A stretch of DNA of 64,000 nucleotides from Melieria omissa. Its lineage: Eukaryota; Arthropoda; Insecta; Diptera; Ulidiidae. Positions within the stretch are counted from its first letter, which is position 1; every line of letters begins with the position of its first letter. The stretch lies in assembly GCA_963971225.1 (NCBI GenBank), contig OZ020269.1, forward strand, positions 17,668,921 through 17,732,920, written 5' to 3'. A program made the translations under genes and the position numbers. The notes under the pieces are model-generated. The model was given only the letters and a program-made list of their open reading frames with translations, searched no databases and was not told where the DNA came from. This document shows, in pieces, positions 49,279 to 60,774 of this stretch.

Positions 49279-50195
49279 ATGGCTGAGTTTTTCAACGACG
49301 ACGAAGTGGTGGAAATGACAATCCATCATACCTCTCAATATAACCAGTTGTCGGCCGAAACGAAAAAAGAAATAGATCGAAGGTTTGCCAATATTATGTG
49401 CAACAGTGACGATGAGGAAGATGGATTAATTGATAATGTTGGTGATGATTTGGATAATAATTATGTGCCACACGAAGACGCATCGGATGAGGAAACTGAA
49501 TTTGTGGTTGAAAATTACATTCGCGAGGAATTAGACGAAGAGGAGTTGGAATTGGAAGAACTTTCACAGGAAAATCCACTACCTGTGGTCATAACTGGCC
49601 CACAAAATCAAAGTGGTAGATTTTACACATCGCGAGATGGAAAACAGTGGCTTATTGCAGCAATGCCGGCTGGTCGCCTCCGAGAGCATAACATTTTGCG
49701 GACAAGGCATTGTGGCCCTTAACGTGGTACTATTACCAATCCTGTGGGCATTTTTAAATCAATAATTACTCCGGAAATTGTTGACATTGTCATTAGAGAA
49801 ACCAACCGTAGAGCTAATGCGGATATTGAAAAATATAATGCGAATAATCCGAGCACAATTCAATCCTGGAAGCCAACAAACGAAAAAGAAGTGTATGCGT
49901 ATTTTGGATTACTATTGTAATCCAAACAAGCGCTTCCCTAACATTTAACAAGCGCTTAAAATCTATGGTGTGGTAAGTTATTAGTAAACATTCGTATTAT
50001 AAATATACCATTATATTATCTTATCATTCATTTATATCATTCTAGTTGCCAACTGCTGCTGTAGCTGTAGCTCCACAGGAATTTAGACCTGGCTCATGCG
50101 TTATTTGCCTAAACAACACACTCAAACATCACAAAACACGTTTTCAGTGTCAGCAATGTGGCGACCACGTTTGCCTGTCGCACGCAAATATATAA
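49279..50195 (+). pseudogene. piggyBac transposase relic (N- and C-terminal parts)
   Basis: The frame starts at ATG 49279 (MAEFFNDDEVVEMTI). The acidic N-terminal region runs to about codon 110, followed by the start of the DDE_Tnp_1_7 region (RFYTSRDGKQWL). A TAA at 49720-49722 interrupts it. The same frame then continues GTITNPVGIFKSIITPEIVD to a second stop at 49918-49920. The catalytic core is absent; the junction is marked by a direct repeat AACAAGCGCTT (49925 and 49947). Next comes a GTAAGT...TTCTAG intron at 49973-50045. The last exon, 50046-50195, encodes the cysteine-rich C-terminal domain: CVIC, CQQC and CLSH ligands in CxxC...CxxC...CxxH order. No catalytic Asp is present, so it is inactive. 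Confidence 0.9.
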
Positions 50196-50488
50196 GTGCC
50201 ATAAATGCACTGAATGAATAAAAAAATAAGAAAAATATGCATGACTTACATCATATATATATATAGACACATACAAAAATAAAACATTGCTAAAACTGAT
50301 AAAATTTCAGAAAAATAAAAAAAATCACAGATTCATCTTCTTTTTTACAGTGTATTTTTAGGTAATAGAGTTAGTATATATCAACATAGTTTGTTTATTT
50401 ATGTACTTATATACGTAGCCTACCATATAAAGTTAATATACTTCATCTGTCATTGCGCTTTGCTTCTGTCAAAAGCCTAACCCAGATT

Positions 50489-50522
50489 TCGTCTGGCCAG
50501 ACGATAATGAGCAAATGTGTAG
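50489..50522. promoter_or_regulatory. Subterminal repeat, right copy
   Basis: The third TCGTCTGGCCAGACGA palindrome (50489-50504) is followed by the complement of CTACACATTTGC. It lies about 25 bp inside the right end of piggyBac-like element 1. Confidence 0.85.
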
Positions 50523-50557
50523 TAAATTGTTACTGCCCATCGAAGGGTTAAGAATAT

Positions 50558-50873
50558 TGTTACGAAAATTACTTCACAGGTTCGTTTGGATTGGTTTTGA
50601 AAATAAAACAACTTCAGTTACTCAGCAAAAATCAACAATCAGAAACTAACTTTATTTACAGTATTACACTTTGCCCGTATCTACACTTGTTACCACTTTG
50701 CTCGCTCAACACAGACTCGACTCCTTGCGCTGCCACTGCTGCTTTTATACCACTTTTCTTATCGCGCCAAAGTTTCTTGCAACTTCTAATTGGAAAGCGC
50801 TCGACCATTCTCGCACAGCCCATTTCGAGAACCATCCCTGCCATATCGGACTATACCAAGCGAATTTATAACA
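50558..50873 (-). mobile_element. Probable LTR (solo), minus orientation
   Basis: The 316 bp segment starts TGTTA and ends TAACA, the short inverted ends of many Gypsy-type LTRs. Read on the minus strand it has a TATA-like GTATAAAAGC (50750-50741) and then AATAAA (50656-50651) about 90 bp further, the order expected for an LTR promoter and poly(A) signal. No matching target duplication (GAATAT against GTTTTG) and no clear primer-binding site or polypurine tract were found. It lies 6 bp from the TTAA of piggyBac-like element 1. Confidence 0.55.
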
Positions 50874-50984
50874 GTTTTGCTGTACTTCACAGTGCATGCC
50901 TAAAAGTATGCTTGGAAAACATTCGTGCGGAGAAGGCATTCCCGTACACTGCGGCACAGAATTTCTCATCGTATCAATATTTAT

Positions 50985-51160
50985 TAATTTTATTTTATTT
51001 TACTTTCTTATATTTTATTTTTATTTTTATTTTATATTATTATTTTTATTTTATTTAATTTTTTTATTTAGTTTACTTTCATTTAATTTAATTTTGTTTT
51101 ATTTTATTTTATTTTATTTTATTTTATTTTATTTTATTTTATTTTGTTTTATTTTATTTG
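50985..51160. repeat. (TTTTA)n pentanucleotide tract
   Basis: An impure TTTAT-rich sequence becomes pure TTTTA from about 51093 to 51160. Its translation (FILFYF) is an artefact. Confidence 0.95.
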
Positions 51161-51795
51161 AAAAGCCACTTCATACTTAAAGCAAATTTAAAGTAATAGA
51201 AAAAATATGGAATGTATATTTGGGTTGAAATGAAATGAAGTCCAATAAAAGACTAAACTTTCTTTCCTTAAGCATGGAAACGTAGACTTAGGGAGGGAGT
51301 CATAGTTCTCCTGTCCACTTTCATAATCAATCTTACCTTTTACAGCTAAAATCTAGTGTCACAATTGATAGTTTTTAAATAAACTTAAGTAGATAAGTGA
51401 AAATCAATTGAGAGAACCTAAATACCTGAAAATAACTCCATGAGACAAAAACTGAACAAAATATTGTAGTTACAACAAAGTTCTAAGGGATTTACAAAAG
51501 AAAGGCATTAAATCATATAAAATTATTTATAACAATATTCATGTTAAAGCGTCATAATTTCCCTCTTAAAATCAATAACTATGTGTCGTTTTACAATTCT
51601 CTAGCCATATCAACCTTTGTGCCAAAAATACATAATTTATGGGAAGGACTGAACTTTGTGTTCGGCTACATGTGCCAAAGTTGTCGATTCCGAACGGCGC
51701 GATGGGAACTTTTTCATAGGCAATTTTTACTCTCAGAGGTTTTCCATTTCCTGCTGAGAGGACAGCCGCTGAAAGAAAAATTGTTTTTTTTTCGG
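51161..51795. other. Noncoding stretch, no recognised gene
   Basis: A 100-codon frame at 51541-51843 runs into the tRNA-like repeat and has no family motif. Confidence 0.4.
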
Positions 51796-51890
51796 TGTTA
51801 CCAGCAACGGAGTCTTGAACCTACGTTCGAGCGTCGCATTTGACTCGCGGCCCAACGCAATAGCCAGCTGAGCTACGGTGGCTGCCGTAC
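51796..51890 (-). repeat. tRNA-like SINE head
   Basis: On the minus strand CCACCGTAGCTCAGCTGG contains a consensus A box (TAGCTCAGCTGG, 51875-51864). Downstream, a B-box-like GGTTCAAGACTCC (51821-51809) has a two-base insertion compared with GGTTCRANTCC. An A-run follows the body (51793-51784). This suggests a tRNA-derived SINE or tRNA pseudogene, not a working tRNA. Confidence 0.6.
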
Positions 51891-51899
51891 AACAACAAC

Positions 51900-54515
51900 A
51901 ATATGGATCAAACTAATCCACGTTAGAACACAATTTTGAAAGAGAGATTTTTTTAAATATTTTTTTGAATAGTCGGGGTTCGTTTCCAAAATAAACCTGC
52001 TGTTTAAATTTTATGTTTATATATTCCAGTACGATTTTGTTTTGTATCAATTTTGACTATTACGTCATTTTGTCAATTTTCGAGTTTTATTTTTTGTCAA
52101 TTTTTAGAGTGTGTTGTATTAGTTTCAATATATTTTACCTTTTCATAAATGATTCTCTCTACGGAAAGACCCTTAACACTTATATGTTCTCCAATAAATC
52201 CGAAAAAATAGTCTTAATTAATTAATTTCTAATGCATATAAAAAGTTAATTAATGACTTATTTGGTGGTATTTCAAATGTACATATATGTTGAAAAATTT
52301 TTCCTCAATTTGAGTTCTAGCAAATACTAGGAATATAGTTATATTTTTTCATCTTTCCTCTTTTTCCATCTTAGCCAATTATAGCAACACACCTGACGCT
52401 CCCATCTGCTGTCATTTCAATTATTATTATTATTATTGATTTATCCTAACTGCTTTTTGTGCTCATTGGAATTATACAATATTAAAAAATAGTATTTGTT
52501 TTTCTTTTTTATTGGTAAAAAATTTTAATTTACCATTACACTGTTCAGCTAAAACGTGACAGCGAATAATTATGCTGTACTCATTGTTGTTGCTTTAGGT
52601 TTACTCAAATACTTAGCAAACCGAAGAACCACACCTGCTGCATAACTGCGTATATATTTTTCTTTAGACGTGCTTAGCTGTTTCTTTGTCGGCTTTTGTC
52701 TTATTATTAAATACATAGTTGCTTGTTGCATGAATGAATGTTGTTAAGGTTTTATTTTTGGGGACTCGGCCACATTGTGTTGGGCCAATAACAATGATGT
52801 GTCTATATTCGGCGTCGCTTTATGGATTTTAATTCATTTGAAGCACTGCGAACAGGTGTTCATTGCTTGATTCGATGCGTAAACAATCATGAATGGCCAA
52901 AGTTGTTGTTATACGCCATGTGGTTATTGCTAACTGGAAGTTGCGCAGTTTGTGTCACCTACTTCCGCAAGTGGAAAATACCAAATGTGTCGTTTCATTT
53001 CAATTTGTGGAAGCAGTCAGTGCGTGTTTGGTTTACAAACGAATCATGCACACAATAAATGCTAAAGAAAAATAAAACTTATATTTAATTTAAGAATTGC
53101 ATGGCATAAAAATAGAAATCATTGATGACTTAGGGCAATATTTGTGAAATCAAAATTTGTTATAAAGAGTTGCAGAAAACATGTTTTTAACACTTGTCCA
53201 GCCAGTCAAACCATTCCTATATGTCTACTATATATGAAATTATGTTACAAAATAGGGCAATTTTTATAAAATTTTAAATTTTGACTCAACAACTTCATGG
53301 AGGCACTTTGATGCCTTTGTCTGCTGGATCTCAAAAGAAGCATGTCCCCGGTCTGTAACTCAACCTAATCTTCCTTTTGTCCTGCACTAAGTATGCAGAA
53401 ATCGAGAGTTAGTCAATCTCGTTGACATCTCAGTGATGACACCAAAGGCTTAATACGATTTACAGCTTGTTCCGGTTAGTTCATGTCGAAGTAGAACTAA
53501 TAGATCCTAAAATATAAATATGGGCCTAACTGGCCAAAGTGTGCTTTTATTAAAAAGCTGTGGCTGTAGCTTTGATCATATTATATTAACCAGATCTCTG
53601 TCCTTATCTCATTTGATTTCATCCTAACAACATTTCACTAAACTAATAAAATCTCCTAAATACGCGCTGTTCAAATCGTTCATGCACAACCGCAAGATTG
53701 CACCAATATTTAGCTGGAACATGAGATATTTAAGCACACAATTGAATTAATTGGCAATACACCGCCGCTAAACGCCAGCATGTCTGCCTTATCAGCGAAC
53801 ATATTTGCCTTATCGGCAAAGCCGCGGCGGCACTTAGAACGCGCAGCATTTGCGTCGAGCAGATTCAGCCGCGCTGAAAGGTACAAATGGCGCAAAGCGC
53901 GCCGAAATCAAACGTAAGCCCATCTACATTTACATCAACATAATTACAATTAATAATGCTACTGACATACAAACACACAGACACACGAACATGCCAACCA
54001 GTTCAGGTAATCAAGAGTACACTGAGAAAAAATGTGAGTGAAAGAAAGTCAGTCAGAAACGTGTTAGACGTTTAATGAAACATATATTCTCGGGCCTTAG
54101 AATAGGTTAGTGCTGACTGCAACTGAAGTAGCTGAATAACCTACTTTTATATAACTTTAATACTTTTACTTTTAGTAGTCAATATTTGAGATCTTCGGTC
54201 TAAAAGTCACGGAGATTTTACTTTTAGAAAGTTATGAAATGAAATAATCAACAATTTCATGGAAGCTTGATGCCTTTGGAAACTTTTTAATTTTTATTTT
54301 TTACATTTCTTTTTGATTCAAGTTTGAAATTAAAATTAGAAATTTGTGGTAATAAAAATTTTGTAATTTTCAATTTCTGGGTTTTGTATTTTTTACTTGT
54401 AATTTTTTAGATTTAAATTGTTCTAAATCAAAAATTTTTCCATATTTCGTTTCTAATATCTAATGTTCAGGACTTTTTAAGACATAACACATTTTGAGAA
54501 TTTTTAAACTTGTAA
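51900..54515. other. Noncoding stretch, no recognised gene
   Basis: AT-rich, with an ATT trinucleotide run at about 52422-52438. Two overlapping frames near 52822-53075 lack motifs. Paired GAGGCACTTTGATGCCTTTG-like words occur near 53301 and, degenerate, near 54262. Confidence 0.4.
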
Positions 54516-54521
54516 ACTTGT

Positions 54522-54833
54522 GTTTTTTTATTTTATTTATTTTATTTATTTTATTTTTTTCTTTATTTTATTTATTTCATTTATTTTATTTTATTCTATT
54601 TCTTTTATTTTATTTATTTATTTTATTTTTTTTATTTTATTTTATTTTATTTTATTTTATTTTATTTTATTTTATTTTATTTTATTTATTTTATTTATTT
54701 TTTTATTTTATTTATTTTATTTTATTTTATTTTATTTTATTTTATTTTATTTTATTTTATTTTATTTTATTTATTTTATTAATTTTTTTATTTTATTTAT
54801 TTCATTTATTTTATTATATATTATTTACTTTTT
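54522..54833. repeat. (TTTTA)n tract, about 310 bp
   Basis: Mostly TTTTA with TTTA and TTTATTTC variants. Two near-identical 116-codon FILFIL frames here are artefacts of the repeat. Confidence 0.96.
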
Positions 54834-54839
54834 TTTGTT

Positions 54840-56865
54840 TATGATGTATTTTTCTTCTTCTTACCCATAAGTTACATAGTTAATCACACAATTAAAACTC
54901 CTATGTTTTTAACTAAAACTTTTAGTTTTCCATTCGTCAAAGCTATAAGCATCTTTTTCTTACAGTGTTGTCACATCTGTGTTGTTGTTGTTGTTAGTCA
55001 AGGCTGTTTAATATGCTGTTCTATATTAATAAGCGTTGAAGTTCGACAGCCGCAACACGACACTTTAACACCCAACGATAACAACAATAAACATTACAAC
55101 AATAAACCAACAACAACGCACATTAATGGCCAGTCAAGCACCGCCTAACCCCACACAACACAACGTCAAACGGTCAAACGGGCACAACTATTCATAGCGC
55201 ACATATTTTGGCAATACTTAGCGAATCACAGTGGGCGTTGCGGGCAAAGTGCGGCTTGTTGCATGCCGCCGCCTGCTGTTGGTGCCATTTTAGTGGGCAA
55301 TAACCGACCAAAGCGAAGTAAATCCATCGCCGATAATGGACAATTTGGCGCGCATCAATTTACGCACTTTGCAACGCACACACTCACACTCACACACACA
55401 AACACACACATTCCCTAACATTTAGGGCAGCAAACAGCAACGGGCTGGCCGTACGAATGATTGTAGCCCGTTGAGTGGCTGCCGTGTGCGGTGCTTATGT
55501 CGCACATTGTATGTTTGTATGTGTGCAGCTGTGTGTGTGTGTGCATTGCTGTCGTGTATGGCATATAAGGATTTGTGCGACTTCCGCTTAAAGCTTTGAC
55601 AGTCATTGACGTCTGCTTGCTTGCCATTCTCTTGCCACACCCCCTTCACACTTCTCCCCGTTCAACTGCGCTGTCTATGAGACACGTTATGGCAATTCCG
55701 CAGCAAATATCAAATGTTGTCGCTAATGCTTTATTTCACTAATCGTTCTTATAATTGTCCGCACAATTACTACAATGCCAGCAAATATTTGCCCAGCCCG
55801 CTTGGGCCCTTAAGTCGCTGCCCAGAGGTTGCGCCCATCGAAATTTATTGCCTCATTGCAATTTTTATTGCCAATATTTAATAGCGGCTGCCATATGTGG
55901 GAATTTTTTGTAATTCAATTAAATTTGTTCATTCATATGTCTTGCGGTCTGTTGCTGTGATTCGTCTTTCTTACTCACTTGTTCCACTTATTTTCTCTGC
56001 CTTCCCTACCCGCAGCACACTTTCTGTACGTTCAGTTATTTCATTGTGAATAATTCATTATTTTGTAAATATGTACGTGTGTGTGTGTGTGTGTGCAGTT
56101 ATTCTAATCAGCTGCTGACTAATGCAGCGAGCGGCTGGCAGCGCAATTAGTTTCGTTTTATTAGCGATTCGTGCGCTGCGCTTTGCTGACTGCATTCTTA
56201 GAATTTCAATCAGGTGTTTTCTCTGTCACACGCTCACAATGTTGACTAATCAATTCTCCAAATATAGTTTTTAAAAAGCTACATTTTTACAGTTTCTTTA
56301 TGCATATTTTAAATAAGTTCAAGTTCTGTTGTATCAGAATGAAAACGGCTCATTTACTGCAAATGAATTGTAACTTTTCCAAGAAAATCTTAGTTGAAGT
56401 TTGCGTCTAGCAACTCTATAATATTATTCAAACCATGAAAACACATTTTTTCAATTTAAATTTTTTAAATAAAAACTCTAGTTCATAGCAGAAGTTCCAG
56501 TGTAATTCATACCAAATTTCATTACAATAACTCAACTTATTTGAAAGCTATGAGCTGTGCTTATTTAAATTCATTCTAAAGTTGATTCTCAGATAGACAC
56601 AACTGCTAGTTTTCAATACAGAAAGAAAAACTTATAATTTAGTCTTTTTTTTAATTTGATTGGGCATTTAAATATCCAAATCGGGAAATTGGCTTTCGAA
56701 TCACTGTAAGTTGAACATTCACCAACACATACGAAATTCTTTAATAAGTCTATTTTTTTTATTGATTTTTGTTGTTGTTTTAATTTTCATATTTTTTGCA
56801 TCTACATACATAACATTCTATATAATTGCTTTCCCTATAATCTCCTGAGGATTTTGAATACAAGG
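54840..56865. other. Noncoding stretch with CA/GT microsatellites
   Basis: CAA runs lie near 55080-55110, CA near 55380-55410, and GT near 55525-55545 and 56077-56096. No gene or element is recognised. Confidence 0.45.
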
Positions 56866-56869
56866 ATAG

Positions 56870-57957
56870 TGTTTACGTCGGCGGAGCGGTGAAAATAAAA
56901 CGCGGCTGAGTTTCGAGTTTAGGGATCTTTATTAATTGCCGTACGGATAACGACTGACAAAGAGTACATGAAACACTGAACGAGAGAAACGTCTGAAGCC
57001 GGGCAGCATAAATATGGGGAACAACAGTACAAGAGGATAAGGAAAGGAAGGGATTAGAGGTGGGATCGACAGATCACTGAACAACCATAGCACTCATTTA
57101 GCCATCGCGGCCGCCATTGCAGAGTGCAATTAATGAAGTAGCCGGGGGAGGGTTGCCGTGATGAGGCTCACGTCTGGCTGGTGGTGGGTGCGCTTAGGGG
57201 TACGCCGATGACCTCTTTGCGGGATGGTAGACGCTGCGGATGCTGGAATCCCTGTCGGCCATGAGGGACAAACTCGACGGCAGCTGCTGTAGATGGTCGG
57301 TTAGCGTACGATCTGCAAAGAAGGTGGATGTCAGTTATTTGGACATGTCATGTCAGTTATTTGGACATAACGTATTGAGGCTGACATCGTGGGTATGGGA
57401 AATCGTGGCTAAGCTGCGGGGTTCGCTTAAGCTAAAGCCGGGGCGTATGGAGATACATATATAAATTTGGCCGAGTTGCCATTTACTTTTTCCAAGTGCG
57501 GGGGAAATTTCGGAGTGAATTTGGAAAATTGTAGGTCTATATATACCTATTCGCAGGGCTTGACAGAGGCAAGAAACCCGAGCGAGGATGTCGGTTTGCT
57601 CTTCGAAAGGGTGTTGGCAGTCAACCTTGCAGCGCTTAGGGCAGGTCGCAATGGAATGACGACTGACCTCTTCTCGGACCTGGGATGGAGAAGGTGCAAT
57701 GAGGAATTGCGAGGGATTGCAATTTCCGTCAGTTGTTGGGGGTGTGGAACGAGTGGCGTCAAGCCAACGTTCTTGTCGAACCATTTTTCTCTGTCTCATT
57801 AGAGCCGAAAGCCATCCTGCGGGATCAAAACGGTTGGCAACAAAGGGGGAATTTGCCAGTTTGGGAAGGAGTTTGCAGGAGTGATGGGTTCAGAGTGATT
57901 TTCCATTATTTTATGGGGTGGAAACCCTACGAGATCTCGGGCATGGGAGGTCCGACA
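56870..57957 (-). mobile_element. Possible long solo LTR, minus orientation
   Basis: The segment is distinctly more GC-rich than its flanks. It starts TGTTTACGTCGG and ends GTCCGACA on the plus strand, so the outer bases are TG...CA. ATAG stands at 56866-56869 and, overlapping the last A, at 57957-57960. On the minus strand AATAAA (56943-56938) lies about 70 bp before the 3' end, as in LTRs. A 148-codon minus frame at 57353-57799 has no motif I recognise. A small tandem repeat (GTCAGTTATTTGGACAT) lies at 57330-57368. Alternative: a fragment of another GC-rich element. Confidence 0.45.
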
Positions 57958-58787
57958 TAGCCAGAAAGTCTGAAAAGTTTTCGACATCAGCATAAAGATG
58001 GCAACACTAGTCACCAAAAGATAAGGAATCTGTTTGCGGCAATATTCGTATTCTCATCAAAAGGTGGGGAATCTGTACTACAAAAGGTCTAAAAAAAATG
58101 TAAGCCATTTTGAATGCGTATTCGTTGTTCGACGACACCGTGCGACATTGTTGGACAAAAAAAAATTATTTTAAAAAATCGTTAAAGTCGCGAAACTAGG
58201 GACCAAATGTAGTAAACCCGCGTTCTTAGTTTTTCTTTCTGACGTCAGGATTTTTTCAAAAGAACTATGCAATTTCAAGGACATGTTTATTTCAAAAAAT
58301 TATTTTAAAAATTCAGCACATTGTAGAATGACAATATGGCTACCAAAAGAAAGAGAGAAATCCTTGGAATCTTAGAAAATTTAGTGTTTTGGTACAAAAG
58401 GACGAAGAGGAATTGAATATGTCCTTTTAAAACTTTATCCTTATATTCTTGGAAATTTTCAATATTTTTTTTTTTTTAATATATCCTATGGACTCATATG
58501 TACATCCACATCCTTGAAATTCGTCATTCTAACTTTATTAGCTTAAGGTATACAAAATTGTTGTAATCTTTTATTATTTTTTTATCTCTTTCTGAAACAT
58601 AATCCAAACATTCACTAATGTTACCATTATGTGAAGCCAAATTAAATAAAAAAAATTCATAAATTCAGTAAACTCGCAATAATATGAACTAATTAATATA
58701 AACATTTTGTACATATTTTAGACTTTATTATCTCAGTTCATATTTTAGAGTAGTGAATGGTAGGAAAAGTGTTCACATATTAAGATG
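57958..58787. other. Noncoding stretch, no recognised gene
   Basis: AT-rich with T homopolymers near 58467. No motif or boundary is recognised. Confidence 0.4.
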
Positions 58788-58789
58788 TG

Positions 58790-58894
58790 GAGTCCGATCG
58801 ATTCCCACATTTTCGGACGATGCCGATTAATCGGGAGTAGAGTCCGATCGATTTACATATTTTCGGACGATGCCGATTAATCGGTCGGACTCTA
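58790..58894. repeat. Tandem 50 bp repeat ending in a hairpin
   Basis: Two copies of GAGTCCGATCGATT...CGGACGATGCCGATTAATCGG lie at 58790-58839 and from 58840. The second copy has 16 bp arms, TAGAGTCCGATCGATT (58838-58853) and its complement at 58879-58894 with one mismatch. The arm is one base different from the hairpin arm at 46366. Confidence 0.85.
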
Positions 58895-59280
58895 TTAGGA
58901 TGTTAATATTACCGAAAATTCACTGCTTTTTTAAACAAAATTGTATCCCTTTTTTCAACATGATTCCATATGTGCTTCCAAGAATAGTTCAATTGGCTGG
59001 AGTAATAGTTGAGAAAGTTGTTTTCATATTTTATCGTCAGTAGCCACCAACTTTAAACTATTTGGACAGTTCGTATGTCGTTAGAAAGTACAAGAGATTA
59101 CCTTAACCTTCGCCTTACCAAAGAATTTTTTGTACGTCGTTTACCAATACCCACCCGGGTGACCGTAGTGTGTTTTGTATAGGTATATGGCAAATGAAAG
59201 TCGGAATCCTCACATTCCTATATTACGCCTTCTCTGTTTCGTTGCTACTTACAATTCAAATTTGAATTTTGGAAAACAAA

Positions 59281-60275
59281 TTTAAATTGTATGGAAAAGC
59301 CTGCCAAGAATGGCATTAAAATCTAGTGGACATGTGATTCAGCCACCTACTATCCACTGCATGGACAAATTTACGCTGTGAAAGTTTACAACATTCGAGA
59401 CGTTAACCAAGGTGAGCGTATTGTGAAAGATTTGGTCGGTATATACAGAGAGTCAGAAAGAAACGTTACCATTGATCAATTCTTCACAACATTGCCATTT
59501 GCCAAACAGCTAGTAAATTGGAACATGTCGATTGTAGGCACAGTTAAAAAACCAAAAGGTATGTTCCCAACGAGTTCAAACCTTTACGAACCAGAGAAGT
59601 CACGTCAAGCTTATTTGGATTTACTGAAAATGTGACGTCCCAGCTAAAAATAAGTCCGTGGTTTTGTTGTCTACAATGCACAGAAATGATGCTGTGTCTG
59701 GACCAGACAAAAACCGAGAAATAATATTATTTTATAGTCAGACTAAAGGTGGACAATGGATAAAATGCTGTCCCAATATTCCACCAAAAGAGCAACATTG
59801 TGCAGGCGTATGGCAATGTTTTACTATATTTTGGATACCGCTGCGCTTACAGCTTTTATTATATACAAGGAGAACTACACAGGGCAGTCTATGAAGGGAT
59901 TAAAAAGGCGGCAGGTCCTTGAGCACCTGGGTGAAGATCTCTGTCTACAATAATTAAAAGATGGTTGGAAGATTTCAAATCAGAACAACTATTGAGTCCA
60001 TATTAGGTATGTATTTTTACAGTTTATTTTCCCAATATAATGTGTTCCCCCAAATGCAACCCGTTACCGGAACTTGCGCAGATGAGCACTTTGAGGCAGA
60101 TGTTAATCTTGAACGGGACGCAACTGGTCGCATAAAGCTCAAGGATAAATGCTACATTTGTCATACAGCTAGGCTAAAGAGAAATACACGCCAAATTTGC
60201 ATGAAATGCAAGAAGGCCACTCAATCGCCATCTCAATCGGTCCACAACATCATACCAATAATATTTATTTACTAA
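59281..60275 (+). pseudogene. piggyBac transposase relic (C-terminal half)
   Basis: After a stop at about 59327 the frame reads WTCDSATYYPLHGQIYAVK, then RNVTIDQFFTTLPFAKQLV and SIVGTVKKPKG, ending at 59635. VTIDQFF holds the second catalytic Asp of piggyBac transposases. Another frame continues with SGPDKNREIILFYSQTKGG (59700-59760). A third reads MDKMLSQYSTKRATLCRRM, where DKM corresponds to the third catalytic Asp, followed by FYYILDTAALTAFIIYK. The last part (to 60275) reads ERDATGRIKLKDKCYICHT and QICMKCKK, the cysteine-rich tail. The N-terminal half with the first catalytic Asp is missing, and several frameshifts and stops are present. Confidence 0.9.
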
Positions 60276-60281
60276 AACAAA

Positions 60282-60353
60282 GCCTCGATAGCGTAGCGTG
60301 AGTGCACTAGACTGTCATCCCAGAGGTCGTGGGTTCAACTCCCGCCGTGTGCA
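60282..60353 (+). repeat. tRNA-like sequence inside piggyBac-like element 2
   Basis: GCCTCGATAGCGTAGCGTG contains a good A box (TAGCGTAGCGTG). GGTTCAACTCC at 60332-60342 fits the B-box consensus. The ends do not pair into a convincing seven-base acceptor stem, so I treat it as a SINE head or tRNA pseudogene. Confidence 0.6.
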
Positions 60354-60774
60354 CGATCCCCGCACTTTTCCAACCAATTTTTCCGTTTTTTCCTGTTCTC
60401 TAAATTTTCCTAAAAACCCTGCAACATATCCAAGTTCATTGATTCTAATTATTAAAAACAATAATTTCAAGTTAAATGCGTACAAACTTTTTAAAACCAC
60501 TTTTCCCCCTTTTTACAAGGCAAGATAATAAGAGTATTTGACTAGGGTCACCCGGGTGGGTATTGGTAAACGATGAATACAAAATGACAATTTTCATGTT
60601 TCATCATGAAAAATATTTCCAAAAAATTATTTGTTTATATTATTGAAAACTACTTTAAAATTTGTTCAGTGAGTCGAAATCATAACTGGATTGGATTCAT
60701 ACTCGGGCAGATATCAAACAATAAATATCAAAAAGGTCACCCGGGTGGGTATTGGTAAGGCGAAGGTTAATCAT

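Larger units (their letters stand above)
48714..50547. mobile_element. piggyBac-like element 1, internally deleted
   Basis: The 1834 bp element lies between TTAA at 48710-48713 and 50548-50551. The ends read CCCTCGGATGG at the left and CCCTTCGATGG at the right (complemented), the CCC start being usual for piggyBac. It contains both ends of a piggyBac transposase gene with the catalytic core missing (see 49279-50195). Palindromic subterminal repeats lie near both ends. Confidence 0.95.
59107..60766. mobile_element. piggyBac-like element 2, degenerate
   Basis: The 1660 bp element lies between TTAA at 59103-59106 and 60767-60770. It has identical 15 bp inverted ends CCTTCGCCTTACCAA. Subterminal copies of a 25 bp motif with the palindrome CACCCGGGTG lie at 59140-59164, 60546-60570 (inverted) and 60735-60757. 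Inside is a broken transposase gene and a tRNA-like insertion at 60282-60353. Confidence 0.94.

Noticed and set aside
54494..54870. Two 116-codon hydrophobic FILFIL frames as membrane proteins
   Set aside because: They are translations of a TTTTA repeat in two frames; the same applies near 50980-51180.
60282..60353. A functional tRNA gene
   Set aside because: A and B boxes are good, but the acceptor ends do not pair properly and it lies inside a dead transposon.
48714..60766. The two piggyBac relics as complementary halves of one split element
   Set aside because: Terminal repeats, palindromes and protein sequences differ, so they belong to different families.
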